NCBI RefSeq assembly: GCF_001429245.1 | Contig: NZ_LMJE01000007.1 | Span: forward strand, 1,209,559 to 1,273,558 | Length of the DNA stretch: 64,000 nucleotides | Direction: 5' to 3' | From: Rhizobium sp. Root274 | Lineage (GTDB): Bacteria > Pseudomonadota > Alphaproteobacteria > Rhizobiales > Rhizobiaceae | In this document: piece after piece, positions 52,391 through 61,378 of the stretch | Layout of the letters: every line of letters begins with the position of its first letter | Numbering within the stretch: position 1 is the first letter of the stretch | Translations under genes and position numbers: made by a program | Notes under the pieces: generated by a model | Seen by the model: only the letters and a program-made list of their open reading frames with translations | The model's database searches: none | What the model was told of the DNA's origin: nothing

Positions 52391-53665
52391 ATGATCACGC
52401 GCAGAACGCTATTGAAGACGACCGCCGCAGGAAGCCTGGCTTATGGCTTCGGTGGCCTCGCGGCCCCTGCCATCGCGCAAGGAGCCAAGATCAAGATCGG
52501 TTACGTCAGTCCGCAGACCGGGCCGCTGGCGAGCTTCGGGGAGAGCGATGCCTATAACATCGCCTCCTTCCTCGCGACCGAGGCGGGCAAGAACTTCGAG
52601 GTGATCGTCAAGGACAGCCAATCCAATCCGAACCGCGCCGCGGATGTCGCCAAGGAACTGATCCTGTCGGACGAGATCAACCTGATGCTGGTGGCCTCGA
52701 CGCCGGAAACCACCAATCCGGTGGCAACGACCTGCGAAGCGGAAGGCATTCCCTGTATCTCGACCAAGGCGCCCTGGCAGCCATGGTTCATCGGTCAACA
52801 GGGCAATCCCGGAGATCCCGCCAGCTGGAAACCCTTCAACTTCGCCTATCACTACTTCTGGGGTCTGGAAGACGTGATCGCTGTCTTCACCAACATGTGG
52901 AGCCAGCTCGACACAAATAAAAAGGTCGGCGGCCTGTTCCCCAACGATGCCGACGGCAATGCCTGGGGCGACCCGAATGTCGGCCTGAAGCCCGGGCTCG
53001 CTCAGGCCGGCTACGACCTCCTCGATCCCGGCCGCTACCAGAACCTGTCGGACGATTTCACCGCCCAGGTCAACGCCTTCAAGGATGGCGGCTGCGACAT
53101 CATCACGGGTGTCGTCATTCCGCCGGACTTCACCACCTTCTGGAACCAGGCCAAGCAGCAAGGCTTTACGCCTAAAGCGCTGACGGTGGCCAAGGCGATC
53201 CTTTTTCCGCAGTCCGTCGAGACGCTCGGTCCGGCAGGCCACAATCTGTCGTCCGAAGTCTGGTGGTCGGCCCAGCACCCGTTCAAATCGTCGCTGACAG
53301 GCCAGAGTGCCGCCGAGCTTGCCGCCGACTTCACGACCAAGACCGGCCGCCCCTGGACCCAGCCGATCGGCTTTATCCACTCGCTGTTCGAAATGGCGAC
53401 CGATGTCATGGGCCGCGTCACCGATGTGACCGATGCCGATGCAATCGCCGCAGCCATCGCCGCCTCCAAGGTCGATACCATCGTCGGCCATGTCGAATGG
53501 AACGGCCAGGGTGTGCCGCCCTTTGCCGCCAAGAACGTCACCAAAACGCCGCTGGTCGGTGGTCAGTGGCGCCGCAAGGACGACGGAAAATTCGACCTCG
53601 TCATCGTCGACAACAAGACGGCGCCGAACATCTCGGCAGCCGGCAAGATGGAAGCACTGAGCTGA
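52391..53665 (+). CDS. Tat-exported substrate-binding protein (branched-chain amino acid type)
   Basis: This 424-residue periplasmic binding protein (Leu/Ile/Val-BP fold) begins MITRRTLLKTTAAGSLAYGF, with a twin-arginine signal ending AIAQGA near residue 30. The mature part begins KIKIGYVSPQTGPLASFGESDA. It has good spacing to GGAGGAC and lies 26 bases after the esterase. No permease or ATPase of the LIV family is next to it, so it must use a distant transporter. The ligand might be an aromatic acid or a quinone-derived product, given its neighbours. Confidence 0.87.
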   Translation: MITRRTLLKTTAAGSLAYGFGGLAAPAIAQGAKIKIGYVSPQTGPLASFGESDAYNIASFLATEAGKNFEVIVKDSQSNPNRAADVAKELILSDEINLMLVASTPETTNPVATTCEAEGIPCISTKAPWQPWFIGQQGNPGDPASWKPFNFAYHYFWGLEDVIAVFTNMWSQLDTNKKVGGLFPNDADGNAWGDPNVGLKPGLAQAGYDLLDPGRYQNLSDDFTAQVNAFKDGGCDIITGVVIPPDFTTFWNQAKQQGFTPKALTVAKAILFPQSVETLGPAGHNLSSEVWWSAQHPFKSSLTGQSAAELAADFTTKTGRPWTQPIGFIHSLFEMATDVMGRVTDVTDADAIAAAIAASKVDTIVGHVEWNGQGVPPFAAKNVTKTPLVGGQWRRKDDGKFDLVIVDNKTAPNISAAGKMEALS

Positions 53666-53692
53666 CGTGTGGCTCCTGGAGCGAAACAGTGG

Positions 53693-53710
53693 TGCCGGGC
53701 GAGCCCGGCA
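53693..53710 (+). terminator. Hairpin after the orphan binding-protein gene
   Basis: TGCCGGG and CCCGGCA form a 7-bp stem around CGAG, 27 bases after the stop. Only TCTTC follows, so it may be a weak terminator or an mRNA 3' end. Confidence 0.45.
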
Positions 53711-53825
53711 TCTTCGCGTGATCAGGTGGGCTCAAGCGACATGACTGCAACACCCGGCCAATACGGTATGTGTGCCATGCGTCATAGTCCTTGCCCGGCG
53801 CGGTGAGACTGCCCTATATGGCCGG

Positions 53826-54434
53826 ATGACGACTGATTCAAAGATATTCGTCGGCCTGCGGTCGACCAAGAAGAAGCCAGTAGCACATCGCGTCGAGACC
53901 GGCCCGAAATGTCAGTGGGACGGATGCGAGAAGCATGGCGCTCACCGCGCACCCGTCGGCTGTGACGCCGATGGCCTTTACCTGCTGTTCTGCCAGGAGC
54001 ATGTGAAGGAATACAACAAGGGCTACAACTACCAGACCACCCTCTCCGACCCGGTGACGGCGCGCTACCAGCGGGAAGCCGCTAGCGGTGCTCGCGCCAC
54101 GGTGGGCACGAGCACGACCCAGCCGAAGGAAATTCCTCTGCCGCTGACGACCCGCTCGGGTTCGGCCAAGGCAATCAACGCCCGCAAGACGGCCGCCCAG
54201 CGTCAGGCAGCGGCAGCCGATCTGCAGCGCCGCAAACTGAAGGTTCTCGAAGCCAAGGCCTTTGAAACGCTTGACCTGTCACCCGATGCAACACCGGAAG
54301 AGATCAGGCGTCGTTACAAAGAGCGGCTGAAGATGCACCATCCGGACGTCAATCAGGGCGATCGGGATTCGGAAGACAAGCTGCGCGCCTCCATCGACGC
54401 CCATAAGATCCTCAAGCTGAACGGCTTCTGTTGA
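53826..54434 (+). CDS. J-domain protein with N-terminal Cys/His region
   Basis: This 202-residue cytoplasmic protein has a C-terminal J domain (about residues 145-202) with the HPD motif intact (LKMHHPDVNQGD). The N-terminal part has a cysteine- and histidine-rich region (CQWDGCEKHGAHRAP, then CDADGLYLLFCQEH) that could bind zinc. Proteins of this layout are widespread in alphaproteobacteria as DnaJ-domain proteins of unknown client. ATG 53826 is chosen; an open frame from 53772 adds 18 unlikely residues. It converges with the next gene, with one base between the stops. Confidence 0.82.
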   Translation: MTTDSKIFVGLRSTKKKPVAHRVETGPKCQWDGCEKHGAHRAPVGCDADGLYLLFCQEHVKEYNKGYNYQTTLSDPVTARYQREAASGARATVGTSTTQPKEIPLPLTTRSGSAKAINARKTAAQRQAAAADLQRRKLKVLEAKAFETLDLSPDATPEEIRRRYKERLKMHHPDVNQGDRDSEDKLRASIDAHKILKLNGFC

Positions 54435-54435
54435 G

Positions 54436-55398
54436 TCAGAAGCCCTCTGCCGCATCTGAGTGTTTGCCGAAACGATAGAACAGGTTCGGCTCGGCAACGA
54501 TGAACACATCGCCATCGGGCCCGATGGCGACACCTTCTGCCTGGGCAATTGAGGCAGACAAACCATTCATACCGCGCCACAAGGGCAAGAAGCTGAGGAC
54601 GCGGCCATCCGGCGCATATTCCACCAGGATGCGCGACAGATGGCTGAGCAGGATCAGATTGCCTGTACTCTCATGCAAGGACAAGGATGACAGGTCCAGC
54701 ATGAAGGTTGCGGCCAAACCGTGTGGGCTCCATTCGCTGACTGCGAGATTGAGGCTGGTTGACGTCGAGGCCAGCCCGTCCACGACAAGCACGCGGGCGG
54801 GTAACATCTCCTGCGCGATGTAGAGCCGCTTCTGGCGCGAATCCCAGGAAAGACCCTCGAAGCCCATGTTTCGCAGGGCGCCGAAATCCAGCCGCAAGCG
54901 ATCGCCACCCTCCGCCGTGACCTGCGAAGTGCTTCGGTCGACGGTAATCCAGTGCAGGCTCTGGTGCCGTTCGCTTGTCACGATGAACCGACCACCCTCG
55001 ACATGCGTCAAGCCTTCCGGATCTTGGACACCGTTGAGCACAATCGTGCGCAGCAACCGTCCTTCGACCGACAGCTCGGCGATTTGCGCCGGCCGGTTGA
55101 CGATGGCGAACAGCGTTCCGGTCTGTGGCGAATATGTGAGGCCCGAGAGATCGCGTGTCAGCCCCTCGACGGGGCGAGCCTCGATCTTTGCCTCGTAGTC
55201 TCCAAGCTGTAGTGCCGGCCGGGCAGTATCGGCACTGACGGCCATAACCGCGTAAAAATAAGCAAGCGCCGGGAGACCCGAGAACCAGAGGACGGCACTG
55301 GCAGCGATGAGCAATAGCCCGGCCGCGACGTACCTTCCTTTGGAAGCTCTGGACCGCTTGGGAAAATCACGCTTGTCCAGCGGCACGGGCGTCATCAC
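54436..55398 (-). CDS. SdiA-regulated-type membrane-anchored beta-propeller protein
   Basis: This 320-residue protein has a cytoplasmic N-terminus rich in Lys and Arg, one transmembrane helix (about residues 23-50, YVAAGLLLIAASAVLWFSGLPALAYFYAV), and a periplasmic domain of repeated strand motifs. These include LSGLTYSPQTGTLFAIVNRPAQIAELSVEG and IAQAEGVAIGPDGDVFIVAEPNLFYRFG, as in the SdiA-regulated (PF06977) family, whose function is not well known. It is monocistronic. Confidence 0.8.
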   Translation of the reverse strand: MMTPVPLDKRDFPKRSRASKGRYVAAGLLLIAASAVLWFSGLPALAYFYAVMAVSADTARPALQLGDYEAKIEARPVEGLTRDLSGLTYSPQTGTLFAIVNRPAQIAELSVEGRLLRTIVLNGVQDPEGLTHVEGGRFIVTSERHQSLHWITVDRSTSQVTAEGGDRLRLDFGALRNMGFEGLSWDSRQKRLYIAQEMLPARVLVVDGLASTSTSLNLAVSEWSPHGLAATFMLDLSSLSLHESTGNLILLSHLSRILVEYAPDGRVLSFLPLWRGMNGLSASIAQAEGVAIGPDGDVFIVAEPNLFYRFGKHSDAAEGF

Positions 55399-55547
55399 GC
55401 GACCTCACTTAAAGCACGAAAGGAAGTCGACCCTGTAAGCGATGAGTACCGACTGTTCCTCGAAAACCGGCTTGTCCGTAACCGTTGCACCGGTATCTGA
55501 CAACCCCGCGCCTTAAGTTGCATATGACCAAGCAAATATCGCCGGCC

Positions 55548-56534
55548 TTACCCACCCTGCTTCAGCGCCGACCGTGCTGCCGCCTGCCGGCGCCGGTCGC
55601 GATAGGCGACGAACTGCGTGTCGGCGATGACCCCGGCGAGGATGACCGCGCCCATGACCGCGAAGTTGAGGGACGACGGGATCCCGAGCAGGTTCACGAG
55701 GTTCTGCAGCTCTTGCAACAGCACGACACCGAGAACCACGCCGACGATCGACCCCTCGCCGCCCCTGAGCGAAAACCCGCCGAGAACGGCAGCCGCGATG
55801 CCGTAGAGTTCGTAGAAATTCCCATGCGAGGATGGCTGGACGGACTTGGTATACATGGCGAAGAACACGGCAGAGACGCCGGTTAGGAACATGCAGAGCA
55901 TATAGGCATAGAGAATGACACGCCGCGTATCGATGCCGGAATAGCGCGCGGCTTCCTCGTTCTTTCCCACCGCCATCAGATGGCGACCGAAGACGGTTCG
56001 GTGCAGCAGTGCCCAGGCAAGGACGGCAAAGACCGCAAAGGCGATGACGGAGTGCGGTACGCCGGCTGTCCGTCCGACAAACAGAAATTCGAGAGTGGGC
56101 ATATCGGTGCCAAAGGTGAACCCAGCGGTTCCGTCCTTCGTGTAGAAGCGGGCAACCCCGCGATAGATCAGCAGCCCGCACAGGGTCACGACGAATGGCT
56201 GCAGTTTCAGCCGGGTGATCAGCCAGCCATGCAGGAGCCCGATGATGACAGACAGCACCAGAACGACGACCAGCGCCACCGGCCAGGGAACACCATAGGA
56301 GGCGATGAGATCGATGAAGATGACGCCGAGGAGCGCGATCACAGAGCCGATCGACAGCTCGATCCCGGCCGTGACGATGACGAAGGCTTCCGCGATGGAA
56401 AACAGCCCGAACAGTCCGATCAGGTTGGCGGTGTTCGCCAGATTGATCGGTGACAGGAAGCGCGGATTGACCAGCGCGACCACTGCCCCAACGGTCAGGA
56501 CGAGAACCGCAAGCCCGATGTCTTTCTTGTGCAT
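55548..56534 (-). CDS. Sugar ABC transporter permease (RbsC-type, CUT2)
   Basis: This 328-residue inner-membrane permease of the ribose/autoinducer family has about nine hydrophobic segments. The family motifs FVIVTAGIELSIGSVIALLGV (near residue 55) and GSIVGVVLGVVLLQELQNLVNLLGIPS (near 265) are visible. It lies 12 bases after the ATPase gene and is the last of the leftward binding protein-ATPase-permease set. Confidence 0.9.
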   Translation of the reverse strand: MHKKDIGLAVLVLTVGAVVALVNPRFLSPINLANTANLIGLFGLFSIAEAFVIVTAGIELSIGSVIALLGVIFIDLIASYGVPWPVALVVVLVLSVIIGLLHGWLITRLKLQPFVVTLCGLLIYRGVARFYTKDGTAGFTFGTDMPTLEFLFVGRTAGVPHSVIAFAVFAVLAWALLHRTVFGRHLMAVGKNEEAARYSGIDTRRVILYAYMLCMFLTGVSAVFFAMYTKSVQPSSHGNFYELYGIAAAVLGGFSLRGGEGSIVGVVLGVVLLQELQNLVNLLGIPSSLNFAVMGAVILAGVIADTQFVAYRDRRRQAAARSALKQGG

Positions 56535-56546
56535 CTGCTCTTTCCT

Positions 56547-58046
56547 CTATTCGACGGCGAGCCGCAAAACGGCTTCCTCGCTGACATCTTCACGCTCAAG
56601 CACGCCGGCAATGACGCCGCGGCGCATGACCGCGACACGCGTGGAAACGCCGATGACTTCTTCCATGTCTGAGGAAATCATCAGGATGGCGGCCCCCTCC
56701 GCCGCCAGCGTCCGCATCAAGCGATAAACTTCGGCCTTGGCGCCGACGTCGATACCCCGTGTGGGTTCATCGAGAATGATGAGCCGGGGTTTGAGCCCGA
56801 GCCATTTTGCCAACACCACCTTCTGCTGGTTGCCACCCGACAATTCGCCAACGGGTCGGTCGAGCCGCCGGGCCTTGATCGACAACCGTTCCCGAAAGTC
56901 CTCCGCCACCCGCAACTCCGCTCCCTCATCGATGAAGCGGTGCCGGGCGACGGCGTCCAGTCTCGGCATGATGACGTTGCCGGCGATGGAGAAGTCGAGG
57001 AACAGGCCCTCCGTCTTCCGGTCCTCCGGCACAAGGCAGATTCCTGCCGCGATCGCGGCGCGAACGGAGCCCGGCTCGACCGCCCGCCCAGCAATCTCCA
57101 CCTGTCCGGAGAGAACCGGATCGATCCCAAACAGCGCGCGCGCAAGCTCGGTGCGTCCTGCCCCGACCAACCCCGCAAGTCCCATGATTTCGCCGCTGCG
57201 GACTTGAAGATCGACAGCCGCATCGGGATAGGTCTGCGTCCGCAAGCCGATCGTCTTGAGGACGACCGCCCCCTCCTGCCGATCCGGCGGCACATAGAAC
57301 TGCTTCACGTCACGACCGATCATCAGGCGCACCATCGCATCCTTGGTGATCCCCTCCCGTGGCAGGTCGCCCGCGTTGCATCCGTCCCTCAGCCCGACGA
57401 CCCGGTCCGCCACCTCTTCCACCTCGTTCAGCCGGTGCGTGATGAACAGGACGGCAACCCCCTCGTCGCGAAGCCGCCTGATGACGGCCAGCAACCTCTG
57501 TGTTTCCGCCAGCGTCAGGCTTGAGGTCGGCTCGTCGAGGATCAAGAGGCGCACATTGATCGACAGTGCCTTGGCGATTTCCAGCAATTGCTGATCGGCT
57601 AGCGACAGCTCGGAAACGGCAGTCGATGCGGTGAAACGAGTTCCAAGCAGTTCGAGCAAGGGGCGAACACGGCTTTCCATCGCCTTCCGATCGACGAAAC
57701 CGAAAGGGCCGCTGCGGATCTCGCGCCCAAGAAGCACATTGCCGGCCACGTCGAGATTGACGAAAGGGTTCAGTTCCTGATGGACGAAAGCAATGCCATG
57801 CGCGACGGCCGCCGCCGGCGTCAGTGCCATGAGGGGCACCCCATCAATCACCATCTCGCCCTCGTCAGGCGCAATCGTTCCACCCAGCACCTTCATCAGC
57901 GTCGACTTGCCGGCCCCGTTCTCGCCAATCAGCCCGACGACCTCGCCGCCGCGGATCGACAGCGACACACCGTTCAGCGCTACGGCACTCGCATAGACCT
58001 TGGTGATCCCAAGGAGATCGAGGCTGATAGGGGTGTCAGGGGACAT
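56547..58046 (-). CDS. Sugar ABC transporter double ATPase (RbsA-type)
   Basis: This 499-residue protein has two fused ABC domains. The first is complete, with Walker A GENGAGKSTLMKVL (near residue 42) and Walker B LLILDEPTSSLTLAETQ. The second has the degenerate Walker A seen in this family (GLVGAGRTELARALFG), signature ELSGGNQQKVVLAKWL, and Walker B LIILDEPTRGIDVG. It follows the binding-protein gene by 83 bases containing a strong hairpin, and precedes the permease by 12 bases. Confidence 0.92.
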   Translation of the reverse strand: MSPDTPISLDLLGITKVYASAVALNGVSLSIRGGEVVGLIGENGAGKSTLMKVLGGTIAPDEGEMVIDGVPLMALTPAAAVAHGIAFVHQELNPFVNLDVAGNVLLGREIRSGPFGFVDRKAMESRVRPLLELLGTRFTASTAVSELSLADQQLLEIAKALSINVRLLILDEPTSSLTLAETQRLLAVIRRLRDEGVAVLFITHRLNEVEEVADRVVGLRDGCNAGDLPREGITKDAMVRLMIGRDVKQFYVPPDRQEGAVVLKTIGLRTQTYPDAAVDLQVRSGEIMGLAGLVGAGRTELARALFGIDPVLSGQVEIAGRAVEPGSVRAAIAAGICLVPEDRKTEGLFLDFSIAGNVIMPRLDAVARHRFIDEGAELRVAEDFRERLSIKARRLDRPVGELSGGNQQKVVLAKWLGLKPRLIILDEPTRGIDVGAKAEVYRLMRTLAAEGAAILMISSDMEEVIGVSTRVAVMRRGVIAGVLEREDVSEEAVLRLAVE

Positions 58047-58075
58047 GAAGAAACGCTCCTCGGCAGCGGGCGAAA

Positions 58076-58108
58076 GGTCTGCGCGGACGACATCAATCCG
58101 CGCAGACC
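58076..58108 (-). promoter_or_regulatory. Strong hairpin between binding-protein and ATPase genes
   Basis: GGTCTGCGCGGA and TCCGCGCAGACC form a perfect 12-bp stem with a 9-base loop, in the gap after the 58130 gene. There is no T-run on the minus strand. Such hairpins protect the 3' end of binding-protein mRNA and keep it more abundant than the transporter mRNA; that role is inferred. Confidence 0.65.
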
Positions 58109-58129
58109 GGCAGTATCAGCGGCACCGGA

Positions 58130-59077
58130 TCAGCCGCCGATACGTTCCTTGAGCTGCTTTTCGAAGGCATCGACATTGGCCTTGTCGATCACCTGCGTCG
58201 GCACGATGATCAGGCCATCGGCCGGGACCTGCGACTTGTCACCTTTCACATAGGCTGCCATCAGCTTCATGCCCTGATAGCCCCACTGGTAGGGATCCTG
58301 GACAACGGTTCCGGCAAAGCTGCCTTCGCGGACTGCACCCAGCGTGATCGGGTCCTCGTCGAAGGCGATGACGGTGATTGCACCGAGCTTACCGGCAGCC
58401 TGCAGGGCCTCGTAAATCTTAGGCGGATTGTAGGAATAGAAGCCGACCATGCAGTCTATTTCGGGGTTTGCCGCCAGCACGTCGTCGACATTCGAGCGGG
58501 CGCGGGCAAAGTCCACGTCGTCGCCACGGACATCGACCAGTTCGATACCCTTGCCGTCGACGGCCTGCCGGAAACCGTCAATGCGTTCCTTCGCGTTGTC
58601 GGCCCCGAGGAAGCCGACAAAGCCCATGCATTTTCCACCCTTTGGCAGCGCCTTCACCGCGATCTCACCCGCCTGGATGCCGGCCTTCGTGTTGGATGAA
58701 CCGAGATAGGCGATGCGCTTCGACTGGGGCGCATCGCTATCGGTGGTGAACAGCGGGATCTGCCCGGCGATCTTGTTGAAGGCATCGACCGAGTTCTTCG
58801 GGTCGACCGACGAGATCATGATCGCATCCGTACCGGCGGCAACCAGATCGTCCATCAGCGCGTTCTGCAGAGCTGCGGTCCCCTGGGCCGGATAACGGAA
58901 CTGCAGGTCGAAATCCGGAAGCTCGGCTTGCGCTGCCTTGACGCCGGCTTCCGCCAGTTTCCAGAAGTCGGAAGCGGCATTGACGACGAAAGCGAGTGAC
59001 TGCTTGTCCTCGGCCAACACCGGTGAAGCGGCGAGCGTGAGTGCGGCCGCAAGGGCCGTGATCGATAGTGTCTTCAT
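58130..59077 (-). CDS. Sugar-binding periplasmic protein 1 (RbsB-type)
   Basis: This 315-residue periplasmic binding protein has a signal peptide (residues about 1-22, ending VLA|ED) and the RbsB-like beginning KQSLAFVVNAASDFWKLAEAGVKAAQAELP, with a later GTDAIMISSVDPKNSVDAFNKIAG. The start at 59077 follows GGGAGGAT; a longer frame to 59161 is rejected. It is the first gene of the set completed by the double ATPase and RbsC-type permease. The ligand is not evident. Confidence 0.9.
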   Translation of the reverse strand: MKTLSITALAAALTLAASPVLAEDKQSLAFVVNAASDFWKLAEAGVKAAQAELPDFDLQFRYPAQGTAALQNALMDDLVAAGTDAIMISSVDPKNSVDAFNKIAGQIPLFTTDSDAPQSKRIAYLGSSNTKAGIQAGEIAVKALPKGGKCMGFVGFLGADNAKERIDGFRQAVDGKGIELVDVRGDDVDFARARSNVDDVLAANPEIDCMVGFYSYNPPKIYEALQAAGKLGAITVIAFDEDPITLGAVREGSFAGTVVQDPYQWGYQGMKLMAAYVKGDKSQVPADGLIIVPTQVIDKANVDAFEKQLKERIGG

Positions 59078-59175
59078 CTTATCCTCCCGCAACCCTCTCC
59101 TTGGGCTGCCATCAAGTTGAACGGCAGCACGCAGGGCCGGCCCCTCCCGGACCGTCCGCATGCCGAATGAGTTGA

Positions 59176-59197
59176 CCAGAGGGCGTGCCCCCTCTGG
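59176..59197 (-). promoter_or_regulatory. Hairpin after binding-protein gene 2
   Basis: CCAGAGGG (59176-59183) and CCCTCTGG (59190-59197) form an 8-bp stem with a 6-base loop, starting 9 bases after the leftward stop at 59206. No T-run follows on the minus strand. It may stabilise or partly end the upstream transcript. Confidence 0.5.
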
Positions 59198-59205
59198 CCC
59201 AAAGA

Positions 59206-60198
59206 TCAGTTGTCTTTGCAGAAGCCGGGATCTTCGGTGTTGCAGACATCGAGACCGGTAAACAACGGGTCCTCGACCTTCTCGCCCTTGATCAGCTGGA
59301 TCATCACGTCGGGCGCCTTGTAGCCCATTTCGAAGGGCCGCTGACCCACCTGCGCATGGCTTCGACCGTCGCGGAACGCCTGTGTCTGCGGCGGCAATGT
59401 GTCACCCGCGACGATGATCAGGTCCTTGGACTTGAGCTTGTCCATCACCTGGTCGGTGACCTGGGTATAGGCCTGCGGTGCAAACTGCGCCCAGCCGCCG
59501 ATCAGGATGAAGGCATCGAGATCTGGATGCGCTGTGAACACATCCGACATCTGCTGGTTGGCGAGATCCGCCTGGTCATTGGTATAGACCGGGCAACCTT
59601 CGATTTCCGTCCAACCGTTCTGCCCGGTCAGACGATCGACATCTTTGGCGCCTGCGATGGTATCGCGGAAGCCCTGTGCACGCGCATTGATGTTGGCAGC
59701 GGCGACATTGCCGAGCTGCAGGCAGACGGATCCGCCCTCGGCCTTCAGCTTCTTCGCCTCCTCAGCCATCTTGACGCCCATCAGGTAGTTGTCGGTGCCG
59801 AGATAAGTCTTGCGCATGTCATGATCCTTTTCGAGAAAATCGGCATCGACAGTCATGACAGGAACGGTCGGCGCGATTTCGCGAATACGGTTGGCCATGG
59901 CAGGCGCATTCGATGGCGAGATGGCGATAGCCGCCACCCCTCGGCTCAGGAGATCATCGACGATCTGCACTTCGCCGGCCTCGTCGGCCGAAGACGCAGG
60001 ACCGGTATAGAGGCACTCGTATTCACTATCGGGATTTTCTGAGAGCCACTTCTTGCAGCCCAGGTTGATCTGCTCGAAGAATGGGTTGTCCAGACCCTTG
60101 ACGACGATCGCCAGCGTCTTCTTGCCCTCGGCGGCGCTTTCGCCGGCAAGCGCCATGAGAATTGGTATTGCAGTGAATGCCAGATAACGCATTTTCAT
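59206..60198 (-). CDS. Sugar-binding periplasmic protein 2 (CUT2 family)
   Basis: This 330-residue binding protein has a signal peptide (about residues 1-23, ending SAA|EG) and the CUT2-type opening KTLAIVVKGLDNPFFEQINLGCKKWLSENP. Four cysteines in the mature part (GCKKW, YECLYTG, EGCPVYT, and DVCNTEDPGFC at the end) suggest disulphides. It has no ATPase or permease on its own strand next to it. The divergent single-domain ATPase and permease at 61379-63124 are natural partners, as in fructose FrcBCA-type systems. Confidence 0.88.
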   Translation of the reverse strand: MKMRYLAFTAIPILMALAGESAAEGKKTLAIVVKGLDNPFFEQINLGCKKWLSENPDSEYECLYTGPASSADEAGEVQIVDDLLSRGVAAIAISPSNAPAMANRIREIAPTVPVMTVDADFLEKDHDMRKTYLGTDNYLMGVKMAEEAKKLKAEGGSVCLQLGNVAAANINARAQGFRDTIAGAKDVDRLTGQNGWTEIEGCPVYTNDQADLANQQMSDVFTAHPDLDAFILIGGWAQFAPQAYTQVTDQVMDKLKSKDLIIVAGDTLPPQTQAFRDGRSHAQVGQRPFEMGYKAPDVMIQLIKGEKVEDPLFTGLDVCNTEDPGFCKDN

Positions 60199-60240
60199 TG
60201 CTGTTTTCCTCCTCCAAATTGCCGGCGAAAGCCCTCCTGC

Positions 60241-61221
60241 TCAGCCGGGATACCAGACGATGCGCGGGTCGTCCGCCGCGCGCCGATACGTCCAGGCCCG
60301 TTCCACGAGCCCGTCGAGATCGATTTCGGGCCTCCACCCGAGGATTTTTCGTGCCTTGGAGTTGTCGAGCCAGTTGCTGTGGAACGGCGTCTCGATGTCG
60401 GCAGGCTCCAGGCCGCCGACCGCCCTCACACGCTCCGAGACGCGGCCGTAATCCACCGGCTCGTTCATGGCGATGTTGAACAACTGACCAAAGGCCTTGA
60501 CGTTGTCGATCGATGACAGGATGGCGCGGACGAGATCGTCGACATGGATGAAGCTGCGCTTCAGATAGCCCCCTTGGGCATCGCGCATCACCGGAAAATG
60601 TCTGCCTTCACGGAGCCGTTGATGCCGGGCAGGATCAAGCAATGCCGACCAGGACGGGCCGCCGAACTGCTCTTCACCGAGGGCGAAGGCCTGGCGGAAG
60701 TCGTCCTTCTCCATGATCCAAGGCGCCCGAAGCGTCGTCCAGTTCAGCCCGGACTGGATGCCGACCTGCTCGATCATCACCTCTTCCAACACCTTCGTCA
60801 GCGCATAGACGCCGGGATAGGCTCTGCGTGGGGATTGCTCGGTGATCGGCTCCGGATAGTCTTGGAAGATGTGGCCGACGACGCAGTCGCCGCTGAGCAG
60901 GATGAACTGCCGGGGATTGTCGAGGCGGCAGAAGCGATCGAGCAGGAGATAAAGCCCTTTCAAGGCCACATCGATGGCCTGGTCCGGCGTTTCCTTGACC
61001 GCTGCCAGATGCAGCACATGCGTCACCCCGGACAGTGCCGCTGACACAACATCGGGATCTGCGACCGAGCCCTTCACAACGGACAGCCGATCACCGGCCT
61101 CGATTACCCTGTTGTTGCAGAGCGCTACGACACTCCAGTCCGCAAATCGCGTCTCCTGGAGGAAGGCGGGAAGGAAGGCTTGGCCCACCTTTCCGGTGGC
61201 GCCCGTGACAAGCAACCTCAT
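60241..61221 (-). CDS. NAD-dependent epimerase/dehydratase (extended SDR)
   Basis: This 326-residue extended short-chain dehydrogenase has the nucleotide motif LLVTGATGKVGQAFLPAFL at the N-terminus and the active-site YALTKVLEE (YxxxK) near residue 140, after SGDCVVG. The C-terminal part contains FHSNWLDNSKARKILGWRPEIDLDGLVERAW, a typical UDP/NDP-sugar epimerase ending. It lies 42 bases upstream of binding protein 2 and would act on the imported sugar or its nucleotide derivative; the substrate is not decided. Confidence 0.87.
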   Translation of the reverse strand: MRLLVTGATGKVGQAFLPAFLQETRFADWSVVALCNNRVIEAGDRLSVVKGSVADPDVVSAALSGVTHVLHLAAVKETPDQAIDVALKGLYLLLDRFCRLDNPRQFILLSGDCVVGHIFQDYPEPITEQSPRRAYPGVYALTKVLEEVMIEQVGIQSGLNWTTLRAPWIMEKDDFRQAFALGEEQFGGPSWSALLDPARHQRLREGRHFPVMRDAQGGYLKRSFIHVDDLVRAILSSIDNVKAFGQLFNIAMNEPVDYGRVSERVRAVGGLEPADIETPFHSNWLDNSKARKILGWRPEIDLDGLVERAWTYRRAADDPRIVWYPG

Positions 61222-61262
61222 TCAACGCCTCCCTTGGTTCTTTCATTCCCTGGTTGCCCGAA

Positions 61263-61285
61263 TTAATATTTAGTAATAATATTAA
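61263..61285. promoter_or_regulatory. AT-rich inverted repeat in the divergent sugar promoter region
   Basis: TTAATATT (61263-61270) and AATATTAA (61278-61285) are perfect inverted arms with a 7-base spacer. They lie in the 157-base gap between the epimerase gene and the divergent ATPase gene, a strikingly AT-rich patch in a GC-rich window. It is a good operator candidate for a sugar regulator, but LacI-type operators usually have a central CG, so the regulator is open. Confidence 0.5.
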
Positions 61286-61378
61286 GTCAAGCATCATTAA
61301 TAACAGGATTGCCGCTTGCCGCCTTTGCAGCGTCCACGGTCTGATGCGGGAGGACAACAGAATGGGGGAGGACCGCGT

